The notes under the pieces are model-generated. The model saw nothing but the letters and a program-made list of their open reading frames with translations, ran no database searches and was not told the origin of the DNA. Shown in pieces: positions 23,032 through 31,604 of a stretch of 37,264 nt of DNA. The first letter of the stretch is position 1, and every line of letters begins with the position of its first letter. The position numbers and the translations under genes are program-made. The stretch is from contig CAJXKW010000013.1 of NCBI GenBank assembly GCA_913055855.1, forward strand, positions 1 through 37,264, in the 5' to 3' direction. The stretch comes from an uncultured Limimonas sp. (GTDB lineage: Bacteria; Pseudomonadota; Alphaproteobacteria; Kiloniellales; Rhodovibrionaceae).

Positions 23032-25665
23032 TCAGGCTTGGATGTCACGCTCCTGAACATCGCTTAGCAACTGGGCCACATGCGCCCTGAGCTTCGCCGC
23101 AATCGCTTCCGGCTCATGGCCGAGTTCCGCCGCCGGCACGGGCGCGCCAAAGCGCACGCTCGTCGCCGCCGGTTTGGGCCAGCGGGCGCCGCGCGGCATC
23201 GCCGCGTCGGTGCCCGTGATGGCGCACGGGACGACGGGGGCGCCGGTTTCCGCGAGGATGCGCCCGATGCCCGCCTTGAACGGCTGCAGCGCGCCGTCGG
23301 GGGAGCGGAATTCCTCGGGGAACCAGACGACGATGCGCCCTGTTCCCAGAACCCGGACGGCGGCATCGATGCTGGCGCGGGGCGCGCGGTCGTCCACCGG
23401 AAACAGGTTCGCCACTCGGGCGAGCAGTCGGCCCCAGTGGCTGTCGAACAGGCGGCCGCGGTCGGCACCCCAGGCGACCAGCGGGCGGTAGCGGCCGGGC
23501 AGGGCAGCGGACAGCACGAGCACGTCCAGGTCGCTGAGATGGTTCGCCGCGATGACAGCCGGACCACGCTCGGGCAGGTGGTCGACGCCGTGCACGCGCA
23601 GCCGGAACAGCGTCCCCGCAACGCCCCGGACCAGGCCGTGCAGCACCGCGGCCGCGGCGCGCTCGCCCGCCGTCTGGCCGTCGCGCAGCCAGCGCGGCAG
23701 ATCTTCCTCGCCGCGCGCGCCCGCGCCCTCGGCGCGCCGGGGCGCCTGGGTCACCTCCCGGAGCAGGTCGCGCACGGTCAGGCTGCGTGCGATCGCCGCT
23801 TCCGAGAGCACGATGCCGAACCGGTCCTCCATCTCCGCGGTCATGGTCACCCACGCGAGCGAGTCCACACCGAGGTCGAGCTGCGGGCTCGTCGCCGGCG
23901 TGACCGGCTTGTCGGGAAAGCGCTCGCGCAGCCAGGCGAGCACGGCGGCCGCCATCGGGTCCGCACGGAGTGCGTCGTCCCCCGCATCCGCGGCTTCCTC
24001 GGCCTGCTCCCCGCGCGCGGCGCGGTCGAAGATGGGCGCCAGCTTGTGCCGCTGATACTTGCCCAGAAGGGTGCGGGGCAGGGTTTCTCGGGTCAGCGCC
24101 CAGTCGCTCAGGCGCTTGTACGCGGGCAGGCGGGGCGCCTGCTCGGCGAGCGAGATGCGGATCAGGTCGGCGACGCTGCCGCTGGCTTCGCGGAGCGCCT
24201 CCATCTCGGGCACCACGAGCCCGACAAGGGCGCCGCTGCGTTCCAGCACGGCGATCTCCCGGATGTACGGGCTCTCGGCGTAGACCGCCTCGACCGTCTC
24301 GGGCGCGACGTTCTTGCCATCGGGCAGGACGATCATCTCCTTGGCCCGCCCGGTGATCCAGAGATAGCCGTCGCGGTCCAGGTGCCCGACGTCGCCGGTG
24401 CGGAACCAGCCGTCGCCGCTGAAGGCCTCGGCGTTGGCCTCGGGGCGATTGGTGTAGCCGGGAAAGACGCTCGCCCCCTTGAGCCGGATCTCGCCGTCGC
24501 CCGCGCCGGTGTCGCCCTCGGCGGAGAGCACGGCCGTGTCGATGTCGATGGCCATGCCCGGCGCGGGCAGGCCGGCGCTGCCGATGCGGTTGCGACCGGG
24601 CGGGTTGAAGGTGGCGATGGAGGCGGTCTCGACCAGGCCGTAGCCGGAGAGCACCTGCCAGCCGAAGCCCTCCAGCGTGCGCGCCGCGTCCGGGTCCAGC
24701 CGCGCGCCGCCCGAGGCGAGGGTCTCCAGCTCCGGCGCCAGGCGCGCGTGCAGCGGCTTGAGCAGCGTGCGCCCGACCCGCCAGCCGACGCGCGCGCGTA
24801 GCGCCGTCGAGAGGCGGAGCAGGGCATACATGCCCTTCTCCAACGCACCGCCGCGGCGCAGCCGGTCGGTCAGGCCCTCGGCGAGGGCGCTGTAGAGCCG
24901 GGGCACGCCGACCACCACGCGCACCTGCCCGCGGCCCAGAGCGTCGCGAATTTCCGGCCCGCTGACCCCGGCGGGCAGGACGATCGTCGCACCGGTCGCC
25001 AGCGGGGTGAGCATGCCCACGATAAAGGGATAGGAGTGGTGCAGCGGCAGCGGCAGGAGCACCCCGTCGCCCTGTTCGACGACGTTCAACGAACGAAGTG
25101 CGTCCACGTTGTGCGCAATATTGCGGTGGGTCAGCGGCACGCCCTTGGGCGGCCCCGTGGTGCCCGAGGTGAAGAACAGACTCGCCACGCCGTCCGGGTC
25201 CGGCGCGGGCAACGCGGTGATCGGGTCCGCTTCAAGTTGGGAGAGGGCGCGCAGGTCGTTCGTCTCCGCGTCGAGAAGCCGGACGTCCAGCTCGCCCAGG
25301 CCGGCTTGGACCAGCGCGTCCTGGTTCGCGCGAACGGTCAACACCATGCGCGCCCCGCTCGCAGTGAGCTGTTGAGCCAGCGCGTCGGGCGTCAGGTCGG
25401 TGTCCAGGGAGACGCCGACGCCGCCGGCGAAGAGAATGGCCAGCCGTGCGGCGAGCCAGTCCGGACTGTTGGGGGCATAGATCCCCACGTAGGCGCCGTC
25501 GCCCGCGCCCTGCGCGCGCAACCCCGCGGCCAGCCGGCGCGCCCACGCGTCCAGCTCGGCATAGGTCACGACCGTACTGCCGCCGTCCGCGCCGAACCTG
25601 CGGATGGCCGGGCGGTCGCCGTAGGCGGCGAGGGCGGACAGGCGGTCGAGGAGCGTCGCGGTCAT
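23032..25665 (-). CDS. fusion: acyl-CoA/acyl-ACP synthetase + ACP + PlsC acyltransferase
   Basis: The 877-residue protein has three parts. Residues ~1-550 are an AMP-forming ligase, with P-loop SGTTGPPKG (167-175), SGYGLVETA, WFRTGDVGHLDRDGYLWITGR and a C-terminal LLGKYQRHKL lysine motif. Residues ~570-640 are a carrier domain with LGVDSLAWV, Ser602 for phosphopantetheine. Residues ~670-870 are a PlsC/LPLAT acyltransferase with NHLSDLD (His709) and FPEEFRSPDG. It can be read as a device that activates a fatty acid, loads it on its own carrier and transfers it to a lysophospholipid, like E. coli Aas but in reversed order and with a built-in carrier. Substrates are inference. Convergent with ald, 21 bp apart. 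Confidence 0.9.
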   Translation of the reverse strand: MTATLLDRLSALAAYGDRPAIRRFGADGGSTVVTYAELDAWARRLAAGLRAQGAGDGAYVGIYAPNSPDWLAARLAILFAGGVGVSLDTDLTPDALAQQLTASGARMVLTVRANQDALVQAGLGELDVRLLDAETNDLRALSQLEADPITALPAPDPDGVASLFFTSGTTGPPKGVPLTHRNIAHNVDALRSLNVVEQGDGVLLPLPLHHSYPFIVGMLTPLATGATIVLPAGVSGPEIRDALGRGQVRVVVGVPRLYSALAEGLTDRLRRGGALEKGMYALLRLSTALRARVGWRVGRTLLKPLHARLAPELETLASGGARLDPDAARTLEGFGWQVLSGYGLVETASIATFNPPGRNRIGSAGLPAPGMAIDIDTAVLSAEGDTGAGDGEIRLKGASVFPGYTNRPEANAEAFSGDGWFRTGDVGHLDRDGYLWITGRAKEMIVLPDGKNVAPETVEAVYAESPYIREIAVLERSGALVGLVVPEMEALREASGSVADLIRISLAEQAPRLPAYKRLSDWALTRETLPRTLLGKYQRHKLAPIFDRAARGEQAEEAADAGDDALRADPMAAAVLAWLRERFPDKPVTPATSPQLDLGVDSLAWVTMTAEMEDRFGIVLSEAAIARSLTVRDLLREVTQAPRRAEGAGARGEEDLPRWLRDGQTAGERAAAAVLHGLVRGVAGTLFRLRVHGVDHLPERGPAVIAANHLSDLDVLVLSAALPGRYRPLVAWGADRGRLFDSHWGRLLARVANLFPVDDRAPRASIDAAVRVLGTGRIVVWFPEEFRSPDGALQPFKAGIGRILAETGAPVVPCAITGTDAAMPRGARWPKPAATSVRFGAPVPAAELGHEPEAIAAKLRAHVAQLLSDVQERDIQA

Positions 25666-25849
25666 GCTGGATCAAGGTTAAGACCGGTCCGGCATCCCGG
25701 CAAGTCGCCGGTCCGCACGACACCGTGACCGGGCGAGGGAAGCCCGCGAGCGCGGTGCATCTGGATCACCCCCACGCGCCGGCCCATATCGCGGCGAGAC
25801 CACAAGCTTGGGGCGGCGTGGCGGCGCCACGGCCGTCCGGGAGGTGTGC

Positions 25850-26530
25850 ATGAACGTCAACGCCGACTTTAGCCAGCGCGCCGCCGAGCACGCGGCCGAG
25901 CTGCCCTGGCGGCCGTCCCCCATGCCGGGCGTCGAGCGGCGCATGCTCGACCGGATCGGCGACGAGGTCGCGCGCGCCACGAGCCTCGTGCGCTACGCCC
26001 CGAACAGCGCTTTCAGCGCGCACACGCACGGCGGCGGCGAGGAGTTCATCGTCCTGGACGGCGTGTTCCAGGACGAGCACGGCGACTATCCCGCCGGCAG
26101 CTACGTGCGCAACCCGCCGCAATCGTCCCACACCCCGGCGTCGGACGAAGGCTGCACGATTTTCGTCAAGCTCTGGCAGTTCGATCCGGCGGATCAGGCA
26201 CACGTGCGTTTGCACATCGCCGACGTGGAAGCGCACTCCGACCCGGATCGGCCCGACGTGCAGGTCCGGCCGCTTTTCCGCGACTCCCGCGAGGAGGTTC
26301 GGGTCGAGACCTGGGCGCCGGATGCCGATGTCGAGGTCGCGGCCGAGGGCGGCGCCGAACTCTTCGTGCTGGGCGGTGCGTTCCGGGAGCGCGGCACGGC
26401 CTTCGGGCTGCACGACTGGCTCCGCCTGCCCGACGGCGATCGCGCCCGGTTCAGCGCCGGTCCGGACGGCGCACAGGTGTGGATCAAGACGGGCCATCTG
26501 CGCGATGCCGCGGCGCCGGCGGCCGGGTAG
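25850..26530 (+). CDS. ChrR-type cupin protein
   Basis: The 226-residue product has a zinc-type cupin with HTHGGGEEFIVLDGVFQDEHG (His58, His60, Glu64/65) and the later His94 in PPQSSHTPAS, as in the C-terminal domain of the anti-sigma factor ChrR. A second, degenerate cupin half follows (about 120-215). The N-terminal zinc-binding anti-sigma domain of ChrR is absent and no sigma factor is nearby, so it is not an evident anti-sigma factor. Start chosen at the ATG with GGAGGT just upstream. Function is unknown; small-molecule binding or dioxygenase activity are options. Confidence 0.85.
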   Translation: MNVNADFSQRAAEHAAELPWRPSPMPGVERRMLDRIGDEVARATSLVRYAPNSAFSAHTHGGGEEFIVLDGVFQDEHGDYPAGSYVRNPPQSSHTPASDEGCTIFVKLWQFDPADQAHVRLHIADVEAHSDPDRPDVQVRPLFRDSREEVRVETWAPDADVEVAAEGGAELFVLGGAFRERGTAFGLHDWLRLPDGDRARFSAGPDGAQVWIKTGHLRDAAAPAAG

Positions 26531-26562
26531 GCCGGTCGCCCGGTCATCCCGCGGCGCGTGGC

Positions 26563-27342
26563 CTACGCCGTACCCCCGCCGGGCGAGGTCCGAAAGCCCT
26601 GGATCAGATCCTTGAGCGTGTCGATGGGCACGGGGAAGACGATGGTGGAGGTCTTGTCCCCGGCGATATCCTGGAGCGCCGAGAGATAGCGCAGTTGCAT
26701 GGACTGCGGCTCCTTGGACAACAGGCCGGCGGCTTCGACGAGCTTTTTCGCGGCCTGCTGCTCGCCTTCGGCGTTGATGATCTTGGCGCGCCGCACGCGC
26801 TCGGCCTCGGCCTGCTTGGCGATCGCGCGGACCATGCTTTCGTCGATGTCGACGTGCTTGATCTCCACGTTGGAGACCTTGATGCCCCACTGGTCCGTCT
26901 GCGTGTCCAGGATCTCCTGGATATCCCGGTTGAGCTTGTCGCGCTCGGCGAGCATCTCGTCCAGCTCGTGCTTGCCCAGCACCGAGCGCAGCGTGGTCTG
27001 GGCGAGTTCGCTGGTGGCGCGGCGGTAGTCCGCGACCTGGATGATCGCCTTGTCCGCCTCCAGCACGCGAAAATACAGCACGGCGTTGACCTTCACCGAG
27101 ACGTTGTCCTGGCTGATCACGTCCTGGCTGGGGACGTCCTCGGTAATGGTGCGGATGTCCACCCGCACGAGCTGCTGGATGATGGGGATGACGATCTGGA
27201 AGCCCGGGCCGCGCACGCCGGTGAAGCGGCCGAGCGTGAACACCACGCCGCGTTCGTACTCGCGCAGAATCGTGATCGCCGCGGCGAGGAAGGCCAGGAT
27301 GAGCAGCGCGACGACGGCAATGACGACGAGGTTGGCGGTCAT
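26563..27342 (-). CDS. slipin (SPFH/band 7 membrane protein)
   Basis: The 259-residue protein has one N-terminal membrane helix (about 5-24). A stomatin-type SPFH domain follows: REYERGVVFTLGRFTGVRGPGF, RTITEDVPSQDVISQDNVSV and TLRSVLGKHELDEMLAERD, ending in a coiled-coil AEAERVRRAKIINAEGE. Slipins form oligomeric membrane scaffolds and act with NfeD proteases, which can cleave the stomatin C-terminus. The gene overlaps the nfeD stop by ATGA (27339-27342), so the pair is translationally coupled. Confidence 0.95.
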   Translation of the reverse strand: MTANLVVIAVVALLILAFLAAAITILREYERGVVFTLGRFTGVRGPGFQIVIPIIQQLVRVDIRTITEDVPSQDVISQDNVSVKVNAVLYFRVLEADKAIIQVADYRRATSELAQTTLRSVLGKHELDEMLAERDKLNRDIQEILDTQTDQWGIKVSNVEIKHVDIDESMVRAIAKQAEAERVRRAKIINAEGEQQAAKKLVEAAGLLSKEPQSMQLRYLSALQDIAGDKTSTIVFPVPIDTLKDLIQGFRTSPGGGTA

Positions 27343-28880
27343 GCGGGATCTCCTGCGGTCTTGGACGGTGCCGTGTCAGCAACCGGCGCCACGGTCACGG
27401 TCAGGCCGTTGCGGGCGCGCACCTCGACTTCCTGTCCGCTTTCGAGATCGGTCGGGCCGCGCGCGTTCCAGCGCTCGCTGTGCAGCCAGACACGGCCCTT
27501 GCCGTTCGCCCAGCTCTCCACCTCGGCGCGCGCGCCCAGAAGCTCGTCGGACCCCGTGGCGATCCGCCGGCGCTGCGCGCGGATGAGATAGCCGATGAGC
27601 AGCACCAGCACCGCGCCCGTGCTTGCGGTGACCGCGGCGATGACCCAGTACGACAGGGTATACGCGGGCGATCCGGTGTCGAAGAGGATCGTCGCACCGA
27701 GCGCGAAGGCACCCAAGCCGCCCAGCCCGAGGGCGCCGAACGAGGGCACGAAGGCCTCCGCGACCATGAACGCGATCCCCAGGCCGATAAGCGCCAGCCC
27801 GGCGTAGTTCACGGGCAGCACGTTCAACGCATAGAGCCCGGTCATCAGGAAGATCGCGCCCAGGACGCCGGGCACCACGGCGCCGGGATTGGAAAGTTCG
27901 AAGATCAGCCCGTAGACGCCCAGCGTCATCAGGATGAACGCGATGTTGGGATGGGTGATCGTGGCGAGCAGCTTGTCGCGCCACGACGGCCCTCGGTCCT
28001 CCACACTCGCACCGGTGGTGGCGAGGGTGACCGTGTTTTCGCCCACGGTCACGTCGCGGCCGTCGATCTTCTTCAGCAGGTCGGGCACGCTCGCCGCCTT
28101 CAGATCGACGACGTTCTGTGCCACCGCTTCGTCCACGGTCAGCGTCGCGGCCTCACGCACCGCCTTTTCCGCCCAGTCCGCGTTGCGCCCGCGCATCTCC
28201 GCGAGCGCGCGAATGTAGGCGATGGCGTCGTTGAGCACCTTCGCCTTCTTGGCGTCCATTTGCGGGGTGGCCGGCGCCTGCGCGTCCGCATCGTCCGCTG
28301 CGGCTTCATCGCCGTTCTGCGTTGCGCTGCCCTCGCTTGCACCGTCGCCTTTCTTGTCGGCGCCGGTGTCCGTCGGCTGACCGCCATCGCTGTCGCCGTT
28401 GCCGTTGCCGCCGCCGGGAAGGGGCGAGCCGTCCCCGCCGCCCATCTGGACGGGTGTGGCCGCGCCCAGCGTCGTGCCGGGCGCCATCGCGGCAACGTGG
28501 CTGGCGTAGAGGATGTAGGTACCGGCGCTGGCCGCACGCGCGCCCTCGGGCGAAACGTAGGTCGCCACGGGCACGCGGCTCGCCAGGATGGCCGAGATGA
28601 TCTCGCGCATGCTCGCGCTCAGCCCGCCCGGCGTGTCCATCTCAATGAGGACGAGCGCGCGGTTCTCGCGGTTGGCGCGTTCGATCTCGTCGATGAGGTA
28701 GCCGGCCGTCGCCGGGCCAATGGGGCCGTCGATCTGGGCGACCGCGACCACGGGCGCGGTGTCGGCGCCACCTGCGGCGGGCTGGGGATCCGCGCCCGCC
28801 CGCCACGGCACGAACGCTGCCGCGAGTGCGAGCAGCACGGCGGCAAAACGGCGGCGGCGCGGACCGGAACGGCTGGGCAT
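27339..28880 (-). CDS. nfeD: NfeD family ClpP-class membrane serine protease
   Basis: The 513-residue protein has a signal segment (about 11-30) and a ClpP-like protease domain (45-260). Nucleophile Ser118 is in ARAASAGTYILYAS, and the general base Lys is in the DAKKAKVLNDAIAYI region (212 or 214). Several membrane helices (about 300-430) and a C-terminal NfeD OB-fold domain (about 440-505) complete it. A ~60-residue Gly/Asp/Asn-rich insertion (about 147-208) separates the two catalytic residues. Partner of the slipin encoded next. It likely cleaves membrane or stomatin-like substrates in the periplasm. Confidence 0.93.
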   Translation of the reverse strand: MPSRSGPRRRRFAAVLLALAAAFVPWRAGADPQPAAGGADTAPVVAVAQIDGPIGPATAGYLIDEIERANRENRALVLIEMDTPGGLSASMREIISAILASRVPVATYVSPEGARAASAGTYILYASHVAAMAPGTTLGAATPVQMGGGDGSPLPGGGNGNGDSDGGQPTDTGADKKGDGASEGSATQNGDEAAADDADAQAPATPQMDAKKAKVLNDAIAYIRALAEMRGRNADWAEKAVREAATLTVDEAVAQNVVDLKAASVPDLLKKIDGRDVTVGENTVTLATTGASVEDRGPSWRDKLLATITHPNIAFILMTLGVYGLIFELSNPGAVVPGVLGAIFLMTGLYALNVLPVNYAGLALIGLGIAFMVAEAFVPSFGALGLGGLGAFALGATILFDTGSPAYTLSYWVIAAVTASTGAVLVLLIGYLIRAQRRRIATGSDELLGARAEVESWANGKGRVWLHSERWNARGPTDLESGQEVEVRARNGLTVTVAPVADTAPSKTAGDPA

Positions 28881-28902
28881 ACCCGTGATACTAGCCCACC
28901 AG

Positions 28903-28925
28903 CCGGCGGGAACAAATCCCGCCGG
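28903..28925. other. hairpin between nfeD and the small acidic protein gene
   Basis: ccggcggga (28903-28911) and tcccgccgg (28917-28925) pair perfectly around acaaa; a further acca/tggt extends the stem past a bulged g. It follows the minus-strand gene 28952-29179, so it could end or stabilise that transcript. No T-run is seen. Confidence 0.5.
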
Positions 28926-28951
28926 TGGTCCTGTCCTGCGTCCCGATCGGC

Positions 28952-29179
28952 TTAAGGCTGCATATCGCCTTGATCGTGAATCCGGCGGATACGGTGGGCG
29001 AGATCCGAGGTTTCCATGGTCATGCGCTGGTTCAGCGCGCTGCGCGCCGCCTCGCGAAGGCGCTCCCAGGGGCCGCGCCCCCCGGACCCGGACGGCGCGG
29101 GTTCGTCGATGCGGATGCGTTCGTCATCCGCGAGCACGTCGGCGTCGCGTTCCCGTGTCGATGCGGAGTCCATCACCAT
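28952..29179 (-). CDS. small charged protein of unknown function
   Basis: The 75-residue product starts MVMDSASTRERDADVLADDE, acidic at first, and becomes helical and basic after a Ser/Gly linker (about 33-37): WERLREAARSALNQRM. GGGAGG six bases upstream supports the ATG at 29179. No domain is recognised. It is upstream of nfeD on the same strand with a hairpin between, so it could be co-transcribed or separate. Confidence 0.5.
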   Translation of the reverse strand: MVMDSASTRERDADVLADDERIRIDEPAPSGSGGRGPWERLREAARSALNQRMTMETSDLAHRIRRIHDQGDMQP

Positions 29180-29447
29180 CGCACGCCTCCCACCCGATGC
29201 TGCCGTGCAGTGCCCGGGAGAATGACCCAAAACGCGCCGCGTGGGAACCCCTCCGGTTCGCTCGCCAGACCAGTTTCGCCGTCCATGGTAGGTCGTAACC
29301 CTGAATCGTTCCGAAGCGGCCGCGCTGAGGGCAACCCCGCGCATGTTACGGTAATTGCCCGCACGCCCGGACGCGATGTGCAGGGGGTGCGGCGCAAAGC
29401 CCCATGGCGGGCACAACGGTCCGCAAGGTGGACCCGGGAGGTAACGC

Positions 29448-29876
29448 ATGCAAGTGGCCCAAATCCTGCGCCGGAAGGGTGGCGAGGTCGCGACCGTGAC
29501 GCGGGCGACAGCCATTCCGGCGGTTGCGGCGATGCTCAAGGCGCGGGGCATCGGCGCGGTCGTGGTGCTGGAGGCGGATGGCCGCATCGCCGGGATTCTC
29601 TCCGAGCGCGACATCGTCTACGCGCTCGCCGACAACGGCCGCGGCCTCGATCATCTCTCCGCGGGCGACCTGATGAGCCGCGACGTGGCCACGTGCCGGC
29701 CGGGACAGGACATCAACGAGGTCATGCGCGCGATGACGGACAAGCGCTTTCGGCACATGCCCGTCCTGGACGTGGACCGGCTCGTGGGTGTGATCTCGAT
29801 CGGGGATGCGGTGAAGACCCGGATCGAGGAGCTGGAGAACGAGCGCGAGGCGCTGACCAGTTTCATTCACGGCTGA
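29448..29876 (+). CDS. two-CBS-domain protein
   Basis: The 142-residue protein is a tandem CBS pair (Bateman module): first at about 8-62 (GAVVVLEADGRIAGILSERDIVYAL), second at about 75-130 (RHMPVLDVDRLVGVISIGDAVK). Such modules bind adenosine nucleotides or S-adenosylmethionine. No effector domain is attached. A C-terminal helix RIEELENEREALTSFI may mediate dimerisation. GGGAGGTAACGC precedes ATG. It converges with the Mla operon 46 bp on. Confidence 0.93.
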   Translation: MQVAQILRRKGGEVATVTRATAIPAVAAMLKARGIGAVVVLEADGRIAGILSERDIVYALADNGRGLDHLSAGDLMSRDVATCRPGQDINEVMRAMTDKRFRHMPVLDVDRLVGVISIGDAVKTRIEELENEREALTSFIHG

Positions 29877-29922
29877 GGCCCAACCGGCGCGGCACGGGCG
29901 CGGCACAGGTGCGCCACGCGGT

Positions 29923-30534
29923 TCACCGCTGGAAGCGCGCCGCCAGATCGTCCATGGAGCGGGCCAGGATCTCGGTGAGGGCGGTGCGGAACGCGCGCAC
30001 CGCCGCGCTGACGCGCCCGGTCGCGACCGGGCGCGTGCGCGTGTAGCGCTTCATCAGGACGGGCTCGCCGTCGCGCGTCCGGGTGATGGTGATCTCGACG
30101 GCCATGGCGGCCGCGGACCCGGCGCCCTGCCGACGGTGGTGCAGCCGCTCCACCGCCCCCGTCATGCGGTAGTCGGGCAGCAGCCGCGCTGCCGGTGAGG
30201 CCACCCGCTCGGCCACGTTGGCGCGGCGGTATTCCCGGATCGCCGCGTCCCGGAGCATGGCCCCCGGCGTCTGGCTCCAGTAATGGTAGGTATACTGGCG
30301 CAGCCGCGGGCCCTCGGCCGTCTTGTAGAGAAGGGGGCGTTCGGCGACGACGCCGTCGGCGGCGAAGCGCTCCACCACCAGGGTGCCCCCGAGCAGCGGC
30401 TCGCCGAAACGCCGCCCGGAGTCGGCCGGTGTGAGTTCGTAGAAGTTGTCGGGCGGCGGCGGTTCCGTGCCGCAGCCGCCTGCGGCCAGCAGCGCGGCAG
30501 CGGCCGGCACCGCAAGGGCGTTGCGCCGGTTCAT
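29923..30534 (-). CDS. ABC transport auxiliary lipoprotein (PqiC/DUF330-like)
   Basis: The 203-residue product has a lipoprotein signal ending in LLAAGGC (Cys about residue 21). A domain of the ABC_trans_aux family follows, with FYELTPA, RFAADGVVAERPLLYKT and YTYHYWSQTPGAMLRDAAI. Members such as PqiC are outer-membrane lipoproteins working with MCE proteins in lipid transport. It overlaps the mlaD stop by ATGA (30531-30534) and ends the seven-gene operon. Likely role is the outer-membrane side of the MCE conduit. Confidence 0.88.
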   Translation of the reverse strand: MNRRNALAVPAAAALLAAGGCGTEPPPPDNFYELTPADSGRRFGEPLLGGTLVVERFAADGVVAERPLLYKTAEGPRLRQYTYHYWSQTPGAMLRDAAIREYRRANVAERVASPAARLLPDYRMTGAVERLHHRRQGAGSAAAMAVEITITRTRDGEPVLMKRYTRTRPVATGRVSAAVRAFRTALTEILARSMDDLAARFQR

Positions 30535-31523
30535 TCCGCCGCCTCCGCGCGTCCGCCGCCGCGCAGCAGCAGGCCGGGGTTGCGCCGGATCTGCCGGGCG
30601 AATTCGTGCATGTTCCGGCTGGTGTTTTCCAGGTTGTAGGTGATGGCGTCGATGCGCCGCGCAACCGTCGCGAGGGTGTAGCGCATGTCCTGGACGCTGG
30701 CCGAAACGTCGCCGCTGTTCTTCTCGGTCAGCGTGTCCAGCCGGGTCACAAGGCTGTCCATGCGCCGGCCCGTGGCGCGGAGTTGCCGCGTTAGGTCGCG
30801 GGCATCGCTGGAGAAAGCCTGGAGGTTGCCGAGCGTGGTGTCGACGCGTTGCACGTTGTCCGCACCGAGGAGCTGGCGGTCGAGGGTTCGCGCCGCCTGT
30901 TCCATGTGTTCCAGGGTGCGCCGGATGCGCGCCAGGTTCTCGGCGGAGGCGGCGTCCTGATCCAGGCGCTTGGACATCTCCGCGACCGTGCCGCTGGCGC
31001 GTTCCAGGTTGCGCGCGATCTTTGGGGCCGGACCGCTAAGAAGGGCGTCGAGACGGTCCGCGGCGCGGGTGAGCTTGCTCATCAGCGGCTGCAGGCCTTC
31101 CGAGGAAAGCTGCCCCACCGTGCCCGCCAGATCGGAGACGGCGCCGGTGATGCTGCGCGAGGGCGCGGTCTCCAGCGTGGCGCCTGGGCTGAGGTTGGTG
31201 TCCGCCGAACCGCGGCTGATGGCGATGGCGCTGCCCGAAAGCAGCCCCGCCGAGGCGATTGCGGCCTTGCTGTCCGCGGGAACGGGAAAGCCCTCGCGCA
31301 CGCCGAGTTCGACCCGGAAACGCACGGCGCCGTCGCGCGTGACCGGCTGGACGCCCTCGACCTGGCCCACCTGGTAGCCCTCGAAACGTATCGGTGTGCC
31401 GAAGCTCACGCCGGCGACGTTGTCGTAGACGGCGTAGTAGGTGTCCGTGGCGCCGGTGCGGCCGGTGAGCAAGAGCAGGGCCGCGACCAGTCCCGCCGCC
31501 ACCACGATCACGAACGCGCCCAC
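30531..31523 (-). CDS. mlaD: MlaD/MCE-domain lipid transport protein
   Basis: The product is 330 residues from the first standard start, a GTG: one membrane helix, an MCE domain (YYAVYDNVAGVSFGTPIRFEGYQVGQVEGV; about 27-110), then a long helical region (about 115-315) with heptad-like repeats. Length is nearer to the Pqi/MCE 'long tail' forms than to E. coli MlaD. Upstream in frame the sequence IRSHRINYVVV matches the expected cytoplasmic N-terminus of MCE proteins (R/N-Y-V-hydrophobic-G), and there is no ATG, GTG or TTG there. The real start may be the ATT at 31553, with GGGAG nine bases before it. Binds phospholipid in the periplasm. Confidence 0.9.
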   Translation of the reverse strand: MGAFVIVVAAGLVAALLLLTGRTGATDTYYAVYDNVAGVSFGTPIRFEGYQVGQVEGVQPVTRDGAVRFRVELGVREGFPVPADSKAAIASAGLLSGSAIAISRGSADTNLSPGATLETAPSRSITGAVSDLAGTVGQLSSEGLQPLMSKLTRAADRLDALLSGPAPKIARNLERASGTVAEMSKRLDQDAASAENLARIRRTLEHMEQAARTLDRQLLGADNVQRVDTTLGNLQAFSSDARDLTRQLRATGRRMDSLVTRLDTLTEKNSGDVSASVQDMRYTLATVARRIDAITYNLENTSRNMHEFARQIRRNPGLLLRGGGRAEAAE

Positions 31524-31604
31524 GACAACGTAGTTGATCCGGTGGCTGCGAATGGCGATCGGCTCCCGTTGACCGTGGGTGGTGCGATGCCCCCTGGGCG
31601 TGCT

